Below, one piece after another: positions 57,072 through 64,000 of a stretch of DNA of 64,000 nucleotides. Position 1 is the first letter of the stretch, and each line of letters opens with the position of its first letter. Under the pieces are notes generated by a model that worked only from the letters and a program-made list of their open reading frames with translations, had not been told where the DNA came from and ran no database searches. The stretch is from Brenneria izbisi. Its GTDB lineage: Bacteria > Pseudomonadota > Gammaproteobacteria > Enterobacterales > Enterobacteriaceae. The translations under genes and the position numbers were made by a program. The stretch is taken from contig NZ_JAMPJU010000003.1 in assembly GCF_025840185.1 (NCBI RefSeq), positions 186,001 to 250,000 of the forward strand. Reading direction: 5' to 3'.

Positions 57072-58496
57072 ATGAGTACTGAAATTAAAGCTCAGGTAGT
57101 GGTACTTGGTGCCGGCCCTGCCGGGTATTCCGCGGCATTCCGCTGCGCGGACTTAGGCCTGGAAACCGTACTGGTGGAGCGCTACGCCACGCTGGGTGGT
57201 GTGTGTCTGAACGTTGGCTGTATCCCTTCCAAAGCATTACTGCACGTTGCCAAAGTCATTGAAGAAGCCAAAGCGCTGGCTGAGCATGGCATCGTATTTG
57301 GCGAGCCGAAAACCGATATTGACAAGATCCGGTTGTGGAAAGAGAAAGTCATCAACCAATTGACCGGTGGTCTGGCTGGTATGGCTAAAGGCCGTAAAGT
57401 CAAAGTGGTGAACGGTCTGGGTAAATTCACCGGCGCCAACACGCTGGAGGTTGAGGGTGAAAACGGTAAAACCACCATCAACTTCGATAACGCGATTATT
57501 GCGGCAGGTTCCCGTCCGATCCAACTGCCATTTATTCCGCACGAAGATCCGCGTGTATGGGATTCCACCGATGCGCTGGAACTGAAAACGGTTCCCGAAC
57601 GTTTGCTGATCATGGGCGGCGGTATCATCGGTCTGGAAATGGGAACCGTGTATCATGCGCTGGGTTCTCAGATCGACGTGGTGGAAATGTTCGATCAGGT
57701 GATCCCGGCTGCCGATAAAGATATCGTTAAAGTCTTCACCAAGCGTATCAGTAAGCAGTTTACGCTGATGCTGGAAACCAAGGTGACGGCGGTGGAAGCC
57801 AAAGAAGACGGCATCTACGTGACGATGGAAGGCAAAAAAGCGCCGGCCGAACCGCAGCGTTACGATGCGGTGCTGGTGGCTATCGGTCGCGTACCGAATG
57901 GTAAAAATCTGGAGGCGGGTAAAGCGGGCGTGGAAGTGGACGATCGCGGTTTTATCCACGTTGATAAGCAAATGCGCACCAACGTGCCGCACATCTATGC
58001 GATTGGCGACATTGTCGGTCAGCCGATGCTGGCGCATAAAGGCGTGCATGAAGGTCACGTTGCGGCTGAAGTTATCGCGGGTAAGAAACATTACTTCGAT
58101 CCGAAAGTCATTCCTTCTATTGCTTATACCGAACCGGAAGTCGCATGGGTCGGTCTGACTGAGAAAGAAGCGAAAGAGAAAGGCATCAGCTATGAGACGG
58201 CGACCTTCCCCTGGGCGGCATCCGGTCGCGCTATCGCATCCGACTGTGCGGATGGCATGACCAAACTGATTTTCGACAAAGAAACGCACCGTGTTATCGG
58301 CGGCGCGATTGTCGGCACCAACGGCGGCGAACTGTTGGGTGAAATCGGTCTGGCGATCGAGATGGGTTGTGATGCGGAAGATATCGCGCTGACCATCCAT
58401 GCTCACCCGACGCTACATGAATCCGTGGGGCTGGCTGCTGAGATTTTTGAAGGCAGCATTACCGACTTGCCGAACCCGAAAGCGAAGAAGAAATAA
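57072..58496 (+). CDS. lpd: Dihydrolipoamide dehydrogenase (E3)
   Basis: 474 residues from ATG 57072, as E. coli; an adjacent ATG at 57069 is in frame. The FAD motif VVVLGAGPAGYSAAFRCADL opens the protein, the redox disulfide is in GGVCLNVGCIPSK (Cys45, Cys50), the NAD motif is MGGGIIGLEMGTVYHALGS, and the catalytic base is in HAHPTLHES. It serves the pyruvate and 2-oxoglutarate dehydrogenases and glycine cleavage. Confidence 0.99.
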   Translation: MSTEIKAQVVVLGAGPAGYSAAFRCADLGLETVLVERYATLGGVCLNVGCIPSKALLHVAKVIEEAKALAEHGIVFGEPKTDIDKIRLWKEKVINQLTGGLAGMAKGRKVKVVNGLGKFTGANTLEVEGENGKTTINFDNAIIAAGSRPIQLPFIPHEDPRVWDSTDALELKTVPERLLIMGGGIIGLEMGTVYHALGSQIDVVEMFDQVIPAADKDIVKVFTKRISKQFTLMLETKVTAVEAKEDGIYVTMEGKKAPAEPQRYDAVLVAIGRVPNGKNLEAGKAGVEVDDRGFIHVDKQMRTNVPHIYAIGDIVGQPMLAHKGVHEGHVAAEVIAGKKHYFDPKVIPSIAYTEPEVAWVGLTEKEAKEKGISYETATFPWAASGRAIASDCADGMTKLIFDKETHRVIGGAIVGTNGGELLGEIGLAIEMGCDAEDIALTIHAHPTLHESVGLAAEIFEGSITDLPNPKAKKK

Positions 58497-58527
58497 TTTC
58501 GCCTTCAATTAGCGGTTAATCATTCCT

Positions 58528-58559
58528 AATCCGGCATCTCACGATGCCGGATTTTTTTT
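58528..58559 (+). terminator. Intrinsic terminator after lpd
   Basis: AATCCGGCATC, loop TCAC, GATGCCGGATTTTTTTT: a perfect 11-bp stem and a U-run, 31 bases after the lpd stop. Confidence 0.95.
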
Positions 58560-58592
58560 GTAAAAACGGGAACCGTCGGCAATGTTGGTTGA

Positions 58593-59933
58593 TCAGGTTG
58601 GATCGCTAATCAATAATCCAAGCAGATAAGGCAAATCGCCGGAGGCTCTTAATGCGCAGCGTGCCAGAATCTGGTTGCTGTCCAGGTGCGGCAGTGCGCT
58701 GATGTTCTGTGCCAGCTTCGCGTCAAGATCGGTGGGTTTGGCCGCCGTTTCCTGACGCGTGACTCGACAGGTGAGCGTTGAACCGTTGTGCAGGTACAGG
58801 GTGACCTCATGGAAACGGGCCTCAGGATCCAGTTCGTCCGGCGGGGCGGTGTCGTCCGCTATCCGGGTGACCTTGTCGGCCAGCGCCAGAATAGCGGGAT
58901 CAACCGGCCCTTCGGCAAAACGCGTCAGCTTGAGTTCGCCTTCCAGCAGCGCCGCGGCAATCACATATTCCAGGCTGAAACGCGCTTCTACGCCGGTTGC
59001 GGCACGACGGATAAACGGTGCAATGTCGCCGCCCGGTGGGAAGGATACGGTAATACGCGCCACGCTATCGGTGAGTGAAGCGTTGGCGTCATATTGCGCT
59101 TGCCACTGCTCTCTTAGCGCAAAAGCCGCTTCCGCCGCGCTGTGTGTTCCGCCGCAGGTTGGGTAGCGTTTGAATGCCAGACCGGGCGCGACGATGCGCC
59201 ACGGCGCTCCCCAGGATTCGGTCAGTAACCGTGGTTGCTGTTGTTGATCGCCATGCGCGGCCAGAAAAGCCTCGATAACCTGCCCGGAGTTGCCATTGAA
59301 ACCCGCCAACGCAAGCAAGGCTGCTGTGACGCCGGTTCTGGCCGCAAGCCCCGCATGAAGCGGTTTTACCGCTGAACCAAACTGTGCGCGTAAGCCCGCC
59401 GCCTGCGTCGCCGCCAGACCAAGGATATTTTCGGTTTGTTCAACGCTGGCGCCAAGCAGCCGCGCCGCCGCCGCCGCCGCCGCAATCGCGCCTAATGTGG
59501 CGGTATTGTGATAGCCGAGACTGTAATGACGCGGTCCGCAAGCCAGACCGATTCTGCCTGCGACTTCCACGCCGATAACATAGGCGGTCAAAAAGGCCTC
59601 TTCGGTGATGTGCCGGTTTTCCGCTGCCAGAGCAAACAGCGCCGGCAGGATCACTGTACTGGGGTGACCGCGAAATGCCGGATGGTAGTCATCAAAGTCC
59701 AGAGCATGACCGACATATCCCAGGATCACACTGTTTGTCTGGCTATCCGTAGCGTTGAAAACCTGCTTTAACGGGATCAAACCGCTGTCGGCAATCGCGC
59801 CCTGAGTAATCGGCAAGGCTGTAGCAATAAAATCGGTTACACCTCGACGCGCGGCATCGATTGCCGGCGGGTTGGGTAAACTGCGGGAAATGAACCGGGC
59901 GAGCGTGGTGGTTAAATCAGTCTGGTTAGTCAT
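58593..59933 (-). CDS. MmgE/PrpD family protein
   Basis: 446 residues from ATG 59933; a TTG start at 59957 is possible and neither has a good ribosome site. The family (2-methylcitrate dehydratase, cis-aconitate decarboxylase and relatives) is shown by GHALDFDDYHPAFRGHPSTV at about residues 75-94, by the helical GLACGPRHYSLGYHNTATLG and by KRYPTCGGTHSAAEAAFAL. The usual fold is a large all-helical domain plus a smaller lid. Substrate cannot be read from sequence; PrpD itself usually sits in prpBCDE, which is absent here. It lies 98 bases downstream of an AraC regulator on the same strand, so the two may be one transcript linked to the TonB receptor. Confidence 0.8.
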   Translation of the reverse strand: MTNQTDLTTTLARFISRSLPNPPAIDAARRGVTDFIATALPITQGAIADSGLIPLKQVFNATDSQTNSVILGYVGHALDFDDYHPAFRGHPSTVILPALFALAAENRHITEEAFLTAYVIGVEVAGRIGLACGPRHYSLGYHNTATLGAIAAAAAAARLLGASVEQTENILGLAATQAAGLRAQFGSAVKPLHAGLAARTGVTAALLALAGFNGNSGQVIEAFLAAHGDQQQQPRLLTESWGAPWRIVAPGLAFKRYPTCGGTHSAAEAAFALREQWQAQYDANASLTDSVARITVSFPPGGDIAPFIRRAATGVEARFSLEYVIAAALLEGELKLTRFAEGPVDPAILALADKVTRIADDTAPPDELDPEARFHEVTLYLHNGSTLTCRVTRQETAAKPTDLDAKLAQNISALPHLDSNQILARCALRASGDLPYLLGLLISDPT

Positions 59934-60031
59934 AAGCAGCAGGGAGGTCAGCAACAAAGATATCTTAATCTACTGTGCCCGGTTGATGGGGTAAATGGCA
60001 TGAATTATTTATTTTGGCTATATACCCGAAA

Positions 60032-61018
60032 TCAGAAACGATCTTTAAGCTGTCCCGGCGTAACGCCATAGGCGCGCCGCAGGGCGGTGGCGAAATTGGC
60101 CGGACTGTTATAGCCCGCGAGACTGGCCGCTTGCGCGATGCCGACGCCATCTTTTTTCAACGCCAGCATCGCCCGCTGTAACCGGCAGTTACGCAGATAT
60201 TCGAATACCGTCATGTTAAATGTCTGACGAAAATGGCGTTGCAGCGTGCTTTCGCTCATATTGACGCTTTGGGCAATTTCAGCAATGGAGAGCAGGTCGG
60301 CGGCGCCGCTTTCCAGCATATCCCTGACCTGATGGATGCGATGATGATTGCGCAGCGTGACGCCGGAGGCGGTTTTCTCCTGTGACGCGCGGCTGGCGAC
60401 TGAACTGAACGCTTCGATAATCAACGACATACACTGAGTTTCCAGGTACAGACGTTGCAGAGGCGTCTGGCAGGGACCGGTATTCAGGATCTGCCAGGCG
60501 ATAGCCATCGCCTGACGCGACGGGATCCATAAATGGGTGGAAAGATGCGTTTGCGTGAAGTCATAAATTGCCTGCCAGTCGCTGACGGTATCCATCAGAT
60601 TGCCGTACAGCCATTCCCGGCTAAAGGTGAGCGAAACGGTACGCTCATATTCATCTCGTTTACCGTTGTGACTGAACGACGTGGGGTCGACCAGTGAAAT
60701 CAGTGAGGCGGGCTGATGATTTCCCAGATGTAACACCTTTTCATCATACGTAATATGCGCATTGCCATTGACCACGATAGCCAGTTTTATCGCGCCATTC
60801 AGCATGCCTTGGGTTTTCATCGTGCGCAGGTTGATCACATCAGCCGTATGCAGAATCAGATCGCGGTTCAGTTGTACCACACTGAAGCTGCCAAACAGCA
60901 CTGGCGTATCGTCAATCAATCCTGGCCCCAGCAAGCGATAGTTATTTGACACCAGACTGGACAGTTGGACAAGGTGGCGCTTATCGATCGCTTTTGATGT
61001 TGGAAGCTGATTTTGCAT
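60032..61018 (-). CDS. AraC-family transcriptional regulator (PchR/YbtA-like context)
   Basis: 328 residues. The C-terminal AraC DNA-binding domain holds two helix-turn-helix units: LSIAEIAQSVNMSESTLQRH and VGIAQAASLAGYNSPANFAT, with the linker FNMTVFEYLRNCRLQRAMLA. The N-terminal 210 residues would form the ligand-sensing part. The divergent position to a TonB siderophore receptor is typical of regulators that sense the ferric siderophore. The ligand is not known. A 17-bp direct repeat 38 bases upstream is its likely operator. Confidence 0.87.
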   Translation of the reverse strand: MQNQLPTSKAIDKRHLVQLSSLVSNNYRLLGPGLIDDTPVLFGSFSVVQLNRDLILHTADVINLRTMKTQGMLNGAIKLAIVVNGNAHITYDEKVLHLGNHQPASLISLVDPTSFSHNGKRDEYERTVSLTFSREWLYGNLMDTVSDWQAIYDFTQTHLSTHLWIPSRQAMAIAWQILNTGPCQTPLQRLYLETQCMSLIIEAFSSVASRASQEKTASGVTLRNHHRIHQVRDMLESGAADLLSIAEIAQSVNMSESTLQRHFRQTFNMTVFEYLRNCRLQRAMLALKKDGVGIAQAASLAGYNSPANFATALRRAYGVTPGQLKDRF

Positions 61019-61055
61019 GATCCCCTCTCTATGTTGTCACGTTGTCGTCCGTCAT

Positions 61056-61093
61056 TTTGCCGTTTTCGCAAAGCAATTTGCCGTTTCCACAAA
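61056..61093. promoter_or_regulatory. Tandem direct repeat, likely operator of the AraC-type regulator
   Basis: TTTGCCGTTTTCGCAAA (61056-61072) and TTTGCCGTTTCCACAAA (61077-61093) agree at 15 of 17 positions with a 21-base period, two helical turns. AraC-type dimers commonly bind such direct repeats. The position near the regulator start suits autoregulation and control of the divergent receptor gene. Confidence 0.7.
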
Positions 61094-61141
61094 CCCCGTC
61101 TGAAAAAACAAATGTAACAATGGCTGCGTCAAAATGGTAAT

Positions 61142-61160
61142 GCAAATACTTCTCAATAGC
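61142..61160. promoter_or_regulatory. Weak Fur-like box upstream of the FepA-like receptor
   Basis: GCAAATACTTCTCAATAGC agrees with the Fur 19-mer at 11 positions and lies within an AATGC...GCATT inverted repeat. It is 290 bases from the receptor start and 124 from the regulator start. The rest of 61019-61449 contains no gene. Confidence 0.4.
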
Positions 61161-61449
61161 ATTTTTCGTTGAGGATCGACGCCGCGACGTACAGGCGCAT
61201 ATTCCATTTTCGGCATTGCGGAGAAAAGGAGTGACTACACGACGCATTGGTAGAACAACAGCTGTTTGTAACAATATGCGTTCACAACGATATACAAGCT
61301 CTCCTTGATAACAACCGTGCTTTGCGCCGGTTTTCTCTCCGCCTTTATCCAACGCGTTGCTGATTGTCCGTTACATCTGGCGGTATCCGTAGCGGCATTA
61401 GAACATCTGTTCAGACGATAGACTCATTGATTACAGGGCAAAAATTTTG

Positions 61450-63705
61450 ATGAAATTACCACAACCACGCCATTATCTGGCGACACTTATTGGCGTCAGC
61501 TGTGGGATGAACGCGTTTCTGACAGTTGCGCAAACGACAGACGCCGCATCTGACGAGCCTGCCGCCCAGGTTCAGCATCAGGCAGAAACTGAGACGATCT
61601 CAGGCGATACGCTGGTGGTGACCGCTGCGGAACAGACCCGTCAAGCGCCAGGGGTGTCGGTGATTACCGCGGAAGATATCAGTAAACGTCCACCGGCCAA
61701 CGATCTATCTGAACTGATTCGCACCATGCCGGGGGTTAACCTGTCGGGTAATTCAAACAGTGGTTCGCGTGGAAATAACCGTCAGATAGACCTGCGTGGT
61801 ATGGGGCCGGAAAATACCCTGATTCTGGTGGATGGCAAACCGGTTTCCAGCCGTAACGCTGTGCGTTATGGCTGGCGCGGCGAGCGCGATACCCGTGGCG
61901 ACACCAACTGGGTGCCGGCAGACATGGTGGAAAAGATCGAAGTGCTGCGTGGTCCGGCGGCGGCACGCTACGGCAATGGCGCTGCGGGCGGGGTGGTGAA
62001 CATCATTACCAAACAGCCAACGCAGGAACTGCACGGTAGCTGGAATACCTATATGAACATGCCGGAACATAAAGCGGAAGGGGCCACCAAACGCACCGAT
62101 TTCAGTCTAATGGGCGGATTGACGGATAGTCTGAGTTTCCGTCTTTTCGGTAATATTAATAAAACGCAGGCCGATGCCTGGGATATTAACGACGGGCATC
62201 AGTTGAATCCCCGCGTAACGACCATTCCCGCAGGGCGGGAGGGGGTGCGTAACAAGGATATCAATGGCTTGTTGCGCTGGGATATCAGTAAACAGCAATC
62301 GCTGGAGTTTGAAGCCGGATTCAGCCGTCAGGGTAATATCTATGCCGGCGACACGGAAAATAACAACAGTAGCGCCGCCTCGCTGGATAAATACGGTCAG
62401 GAAACCAATCGTATGTATCGGCAGAATTTTGCCGTTACCCATCGCGGTTACTGGGACAGCGGAGTAAGTTCAACCTCTTATCTGCAATATGAGCGCACCC
62501 ATAATACTCGCATTTTCGAACAGTTGGCGGGAGGGCCAGCGGGCAGGCCGGAGGGAAATGATTTCACCACTATCAAGCTGGATGCATTTACCGGTCACAG
62601 TGAGGTGAATATTCCATTTGAGGCGTGGATTAATCAGACCGCGACCGTCGGTATTGAGTGGGTTGAACAAGAATTAAACGATCCTGCGTCGAATACGCAA
62701 GCACAGCAAGGCGGTACGATAGAAGGCTATCCTACCGGTACGCGTGGCAAGAATATATCCGCCCGAATTGCCTCGGTTTTTGCTGAAGACAATATTGAAG
62801 TGACGGATAGCACCATGCTGACGCCCGCTTTACGTTTCGATCACCACAGTCTTGTCGGTAACAACTGGAGCCCGTCGCTGAACTTATCTCAACAGTTGGG
62901 CGAGGATTTTACGCTGAAAATGGGGATCGCCCGCGCGTATAAAGCCCCGAACCTGTATCAGATGAACCCTAACTATCTGTTATATAGCAATGGCAATGGG
63001 TGTTACGGCGGTTCAGCCTGTTACCTGATGGGGAATGAGGATTTGAAGGCGGAAACCAGTATTAATAAAGAAGTCGGCTTAGAGTTTAATCGCGCGGGTT
63101 ATCAGGCCGGCGTGACCTATTTCCGCAACGACTATCGCAATAAAATCGAATCAGGCCGAACCATACTTGGCAGCGCGGTCGGTGGGCGCAATGCCAATAT
63201 CTTTAAGTGGGAAAATGTCCCCAAAGCATTAGTGGAGGGACTGGAGGGCACATTAAATATTCCGGTATCCGAGACAGTGAGTTGGAACAATAATATGACC
63301 TGGATGTTGCGTTCAGAAAATAAAACCACTGGCGATCGACTGTCGATTACACCAGAGTTTACGTTCAATTCATCGGTAAGCTGGCAGGCGACAGAAGATC
63401 TCTCCTTCCTGGCGGATATGACCTGGTATGGTCGCCAGAAGCCGAAAAAATATGACTACCATGGTCAGCCGACCAGCGGTTATGATCGCCATGAAGTCAG
63501 CCCTTACGCGGTTTTCGGTCTGAGCGGCACTTATGATGTCAACAAGTACGCCAGTATCACGGCGGGCGTGGATAACCTGTTCGATAAACGCCAGTTCAGG
63601 GCCGGCAACACGCAAAGCCTCAATAACAATGGCGCAGGCGCTGGCGCCGCCACCTACAATGAACCGGGCAGAACCTTCTTCGTCAGCCTCAATACCCGCT
63701 TCTAA
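61450..63705 (+). CDS. fepA: TonB-dependent catecholate siderophore receptor, FepA-like
   Basis: 751 residues from ATG 61450 (FepA of E. coli, 746). A signal peptide ends near Ala28. A TonB-box-like DTLVVTAAEQ is followed by the plug domain (IIRTMPGVNL-like segment LIRTMPGVNLSGNSNSGSRG, then RGMGPENTLILVDGKPVSSR). The 22-strand barrel ends in the terminal Phe of LNTRF. Similarity to FepA is dense across the plug (VEKIEVLRGPAAARYGNGAA) and the barrel (WDINDGHQ; LKAETSINKEVGLEFNR), so enterobactin or a related catecholate is the likely ligand. No ent genes are near. It may be a FepA paralogue under the adjacent AraC regulator. Confidence 0.88.
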   Translation: MKLPQPRHYLATLIGVSCGMNAFLTVAQTTDAASDEPAAQVQHQAETETISGDTLVVTAAEQTRQAPGVSVITAEDISKRPPANDLSELIRTMPGVNLSGNSNSGSRGNNRQIDLRGMGPENTLILVDGKPVSSRNAVRYGWRGERDTRGDTNWVPADMVEKIEVLRGPAAARYGNGAAGGVVNIITKQPTQELHGSWNTYMNMPEHKAEGATKRTDFSLMGGLTDSLSFRLFGNINKTQADAWDINDGHQLNPRVTTIPAGREGVRNKDINGLLRWDISKQQSLEFEAGFSRQGNIYAGDTENNNSSAASLDKYGQETNRMYRQNFAVTHRGYWDSGVSSTSYLQYERTHNTRIFEQLAGGPAGRPEGNDFTTIKLDAFTGHSEVNIPFEAWINQTATVGIEWVEQELNDPASNTQAQQGGTIEGYPTGTRGKNISARIASVFAEDNIEVTDSTMLTPALRFDHHSLVGNNWSPSLNLSQQLGEDFTLKMGIARAYKAPNLYQMNPNYLLYSNGNGCYGGSACYLMGNEDLKAETSINKEVGLEFNRAGYQAGVTYFRNDYRNKIESGRTILGSAVGGRNANIFKWENVPKALVEGLEGTLNIPVSETVSWNNNMTWMLRSENKTTGDRLSITPEFTFNSSVSWQATEDLSFLADMTWYGRQKPKKYDYHGQPTSGYDRHEVSPYAVFGLSGTYDVNKYASITAGVDNLFDKRQFRAGNTQSLNNNGAGAGAATYNEPGRTFFVSLNTRF

Positions 63706-63716
63706 GCCTTGATGAT

Positions 63717-63746
63717 CAGCCCATGCCGTGTTGTCGGCATGGGCTG
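63717..63746. terminator. Hairpin after the receptor gene
   Basis: CAGCCCATGCCG, loop TGTTGT, CGGCATGGGCTG: a perfect 12-bp stem 11 bases past the receptor stop, facing the end of the chemotaxis gene. No U-tract; probable bidirectional terminator. Confidence 0.6.
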
Positions 63747-63791
63747 GAAAAGACGTTTACTCAAGGGGAATGACAGAGAAGATTCAGAGCA

Positions 63792-64000
63792 TCAGGATGT
63801 CGCTTCAAGCATCGCCAACTGCGGCGCCCGCTGCGTGAAAGCGTTGTGGTCTTCCTGTCGCTCCTCCTGATCCAGTTGGAAGATGGCCGCCGCCTGGGTA
63901 AGCTGACGCGCCTGCTCTTCCAACGATGCCGCCGCCGCCGCGGATTGCTCCACCAATGCGGCGTTCTGCTGCGTGACGCTGTCCATCTCCGTCACCGCCT
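63792..64000 (-). CDS. Methyl-accepting chemotaxis protein, C-terminal end only
   Basis: The last 69 or so residues of a chemoreceptor run from the right edge to the stop at 63792. The typical end of the signalling domain is seen: [20 protein letters not shown], then [16 protein letters not shown] with the EEQA methylation-helix pattern. The tail ends LEATS and lacks the NWETF pentapeptide that tethers CheR and CheB in Tar/Tsr. The sensor part is outside the window. Confidence 0.9.
   Translation of the reverse strand, partial: AVTEMDSVTQQNAALVEQSAAAAASLEEQARQLTQAAAIFQLDQEERQEDHNAFTQRAPQLAMLEATS

Noticed and set aside
60018-60032. TATACCCG motif near the araC-type gene end, similar to the end of the element after secA
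   Set aside because: Only one end is present, with no partner inverted end or target duplication; probably chance or an unprovable relic.
61400-61416. GAACATCTGTTC palindrome before the receptor gene
   Set aside because: Short and not matching a regulator consensus I can name; could be chance.

Overview
The window is a chromosomal segment of a gammaproteobacterium of the order Enterobacterales. About 50 protein genes are recognisable, nearly all with close E. coli counterparts in E. coli-like order. The aerobactin locus, the insertions relative to E. coli and the DUF721/DciA gene beside lpxC suggest the Pectobacteriaceae (Pectobacterium, Brenneria, Dickeya, Lonsdalea) or a relative. That family placement is inference. 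I saw no rRNA, tRNA, CRISPR array, prophage or transposase.

Layout. (1) 1-4808: accessory aerobactin locus. iucA, iucB and the N-terminal part of iucC lie on the minus strand, with a divergent ShiF-like exporter and a Fur box between. (2) 4843-9771: leuABCD operon on the minus strand with leader peptide leuL, attenuator and promoter. (3) 9888-11747: a long-chain acyl-CoA ligase-like gene where E. coli carries leuO. (4) 12008-15921: ilvIH, cra and alaE. (5) 16721-34675: the division and cell wall (dcw) cluster, mraZ to ftsZ and then lpxC, tightly packed on the plus strand behind an mraZ promoter with MraZ operator repeats. (6) 34688-39116: dciA (opposite strand), secM, secA and mutT. The secA terminator appears to be split by a 95-bp miniature element. 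(7) 39197-45193: yacG, zapD and coaE, then guaC, then the type IV pilin operon ppdD-hofB-hofC. (8) 45494-50751: nadC, tsx (an insertion relative to E. coli), ampDE and aroP. (9) 51390-58496: pdhR-aceE-aceF-lpd, the pyruvate dehydrogenase operon, with a clear PdhR operator and a large leader hairpin before aceE. (10) 58593-63705: a second accessory iron-uptake locus with a MmgE/PrpD-family gene, an AraC-type regulator and a divergent FepA-like TonB receptor. A striking 17-bp direct repeat lies in front of the regulator. (11) 63792 to the end: C-terminus of a chemotaxis receptor.

How it works together. The core holds branched-chain amino acid synthesis (leu, ilvIH), carbon control (cra, pdhR), peptidoglycan precursor synthesis with septation (mur/fts), lipid A commitment (lpxC), protein export (secM/secA) and entry into the TCA cycle (PDH). 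Two iron-acquisition loci flank it: a hydroxamate-citrate siderophore (aerobactin) at the left and a catecholate-type receptor at the right. The most unusual signals are the transposon-split terminator, the regulator operator repeats, the uncharacterised PrpD/AraC/receptor trio, and the replacement at the leuO position.
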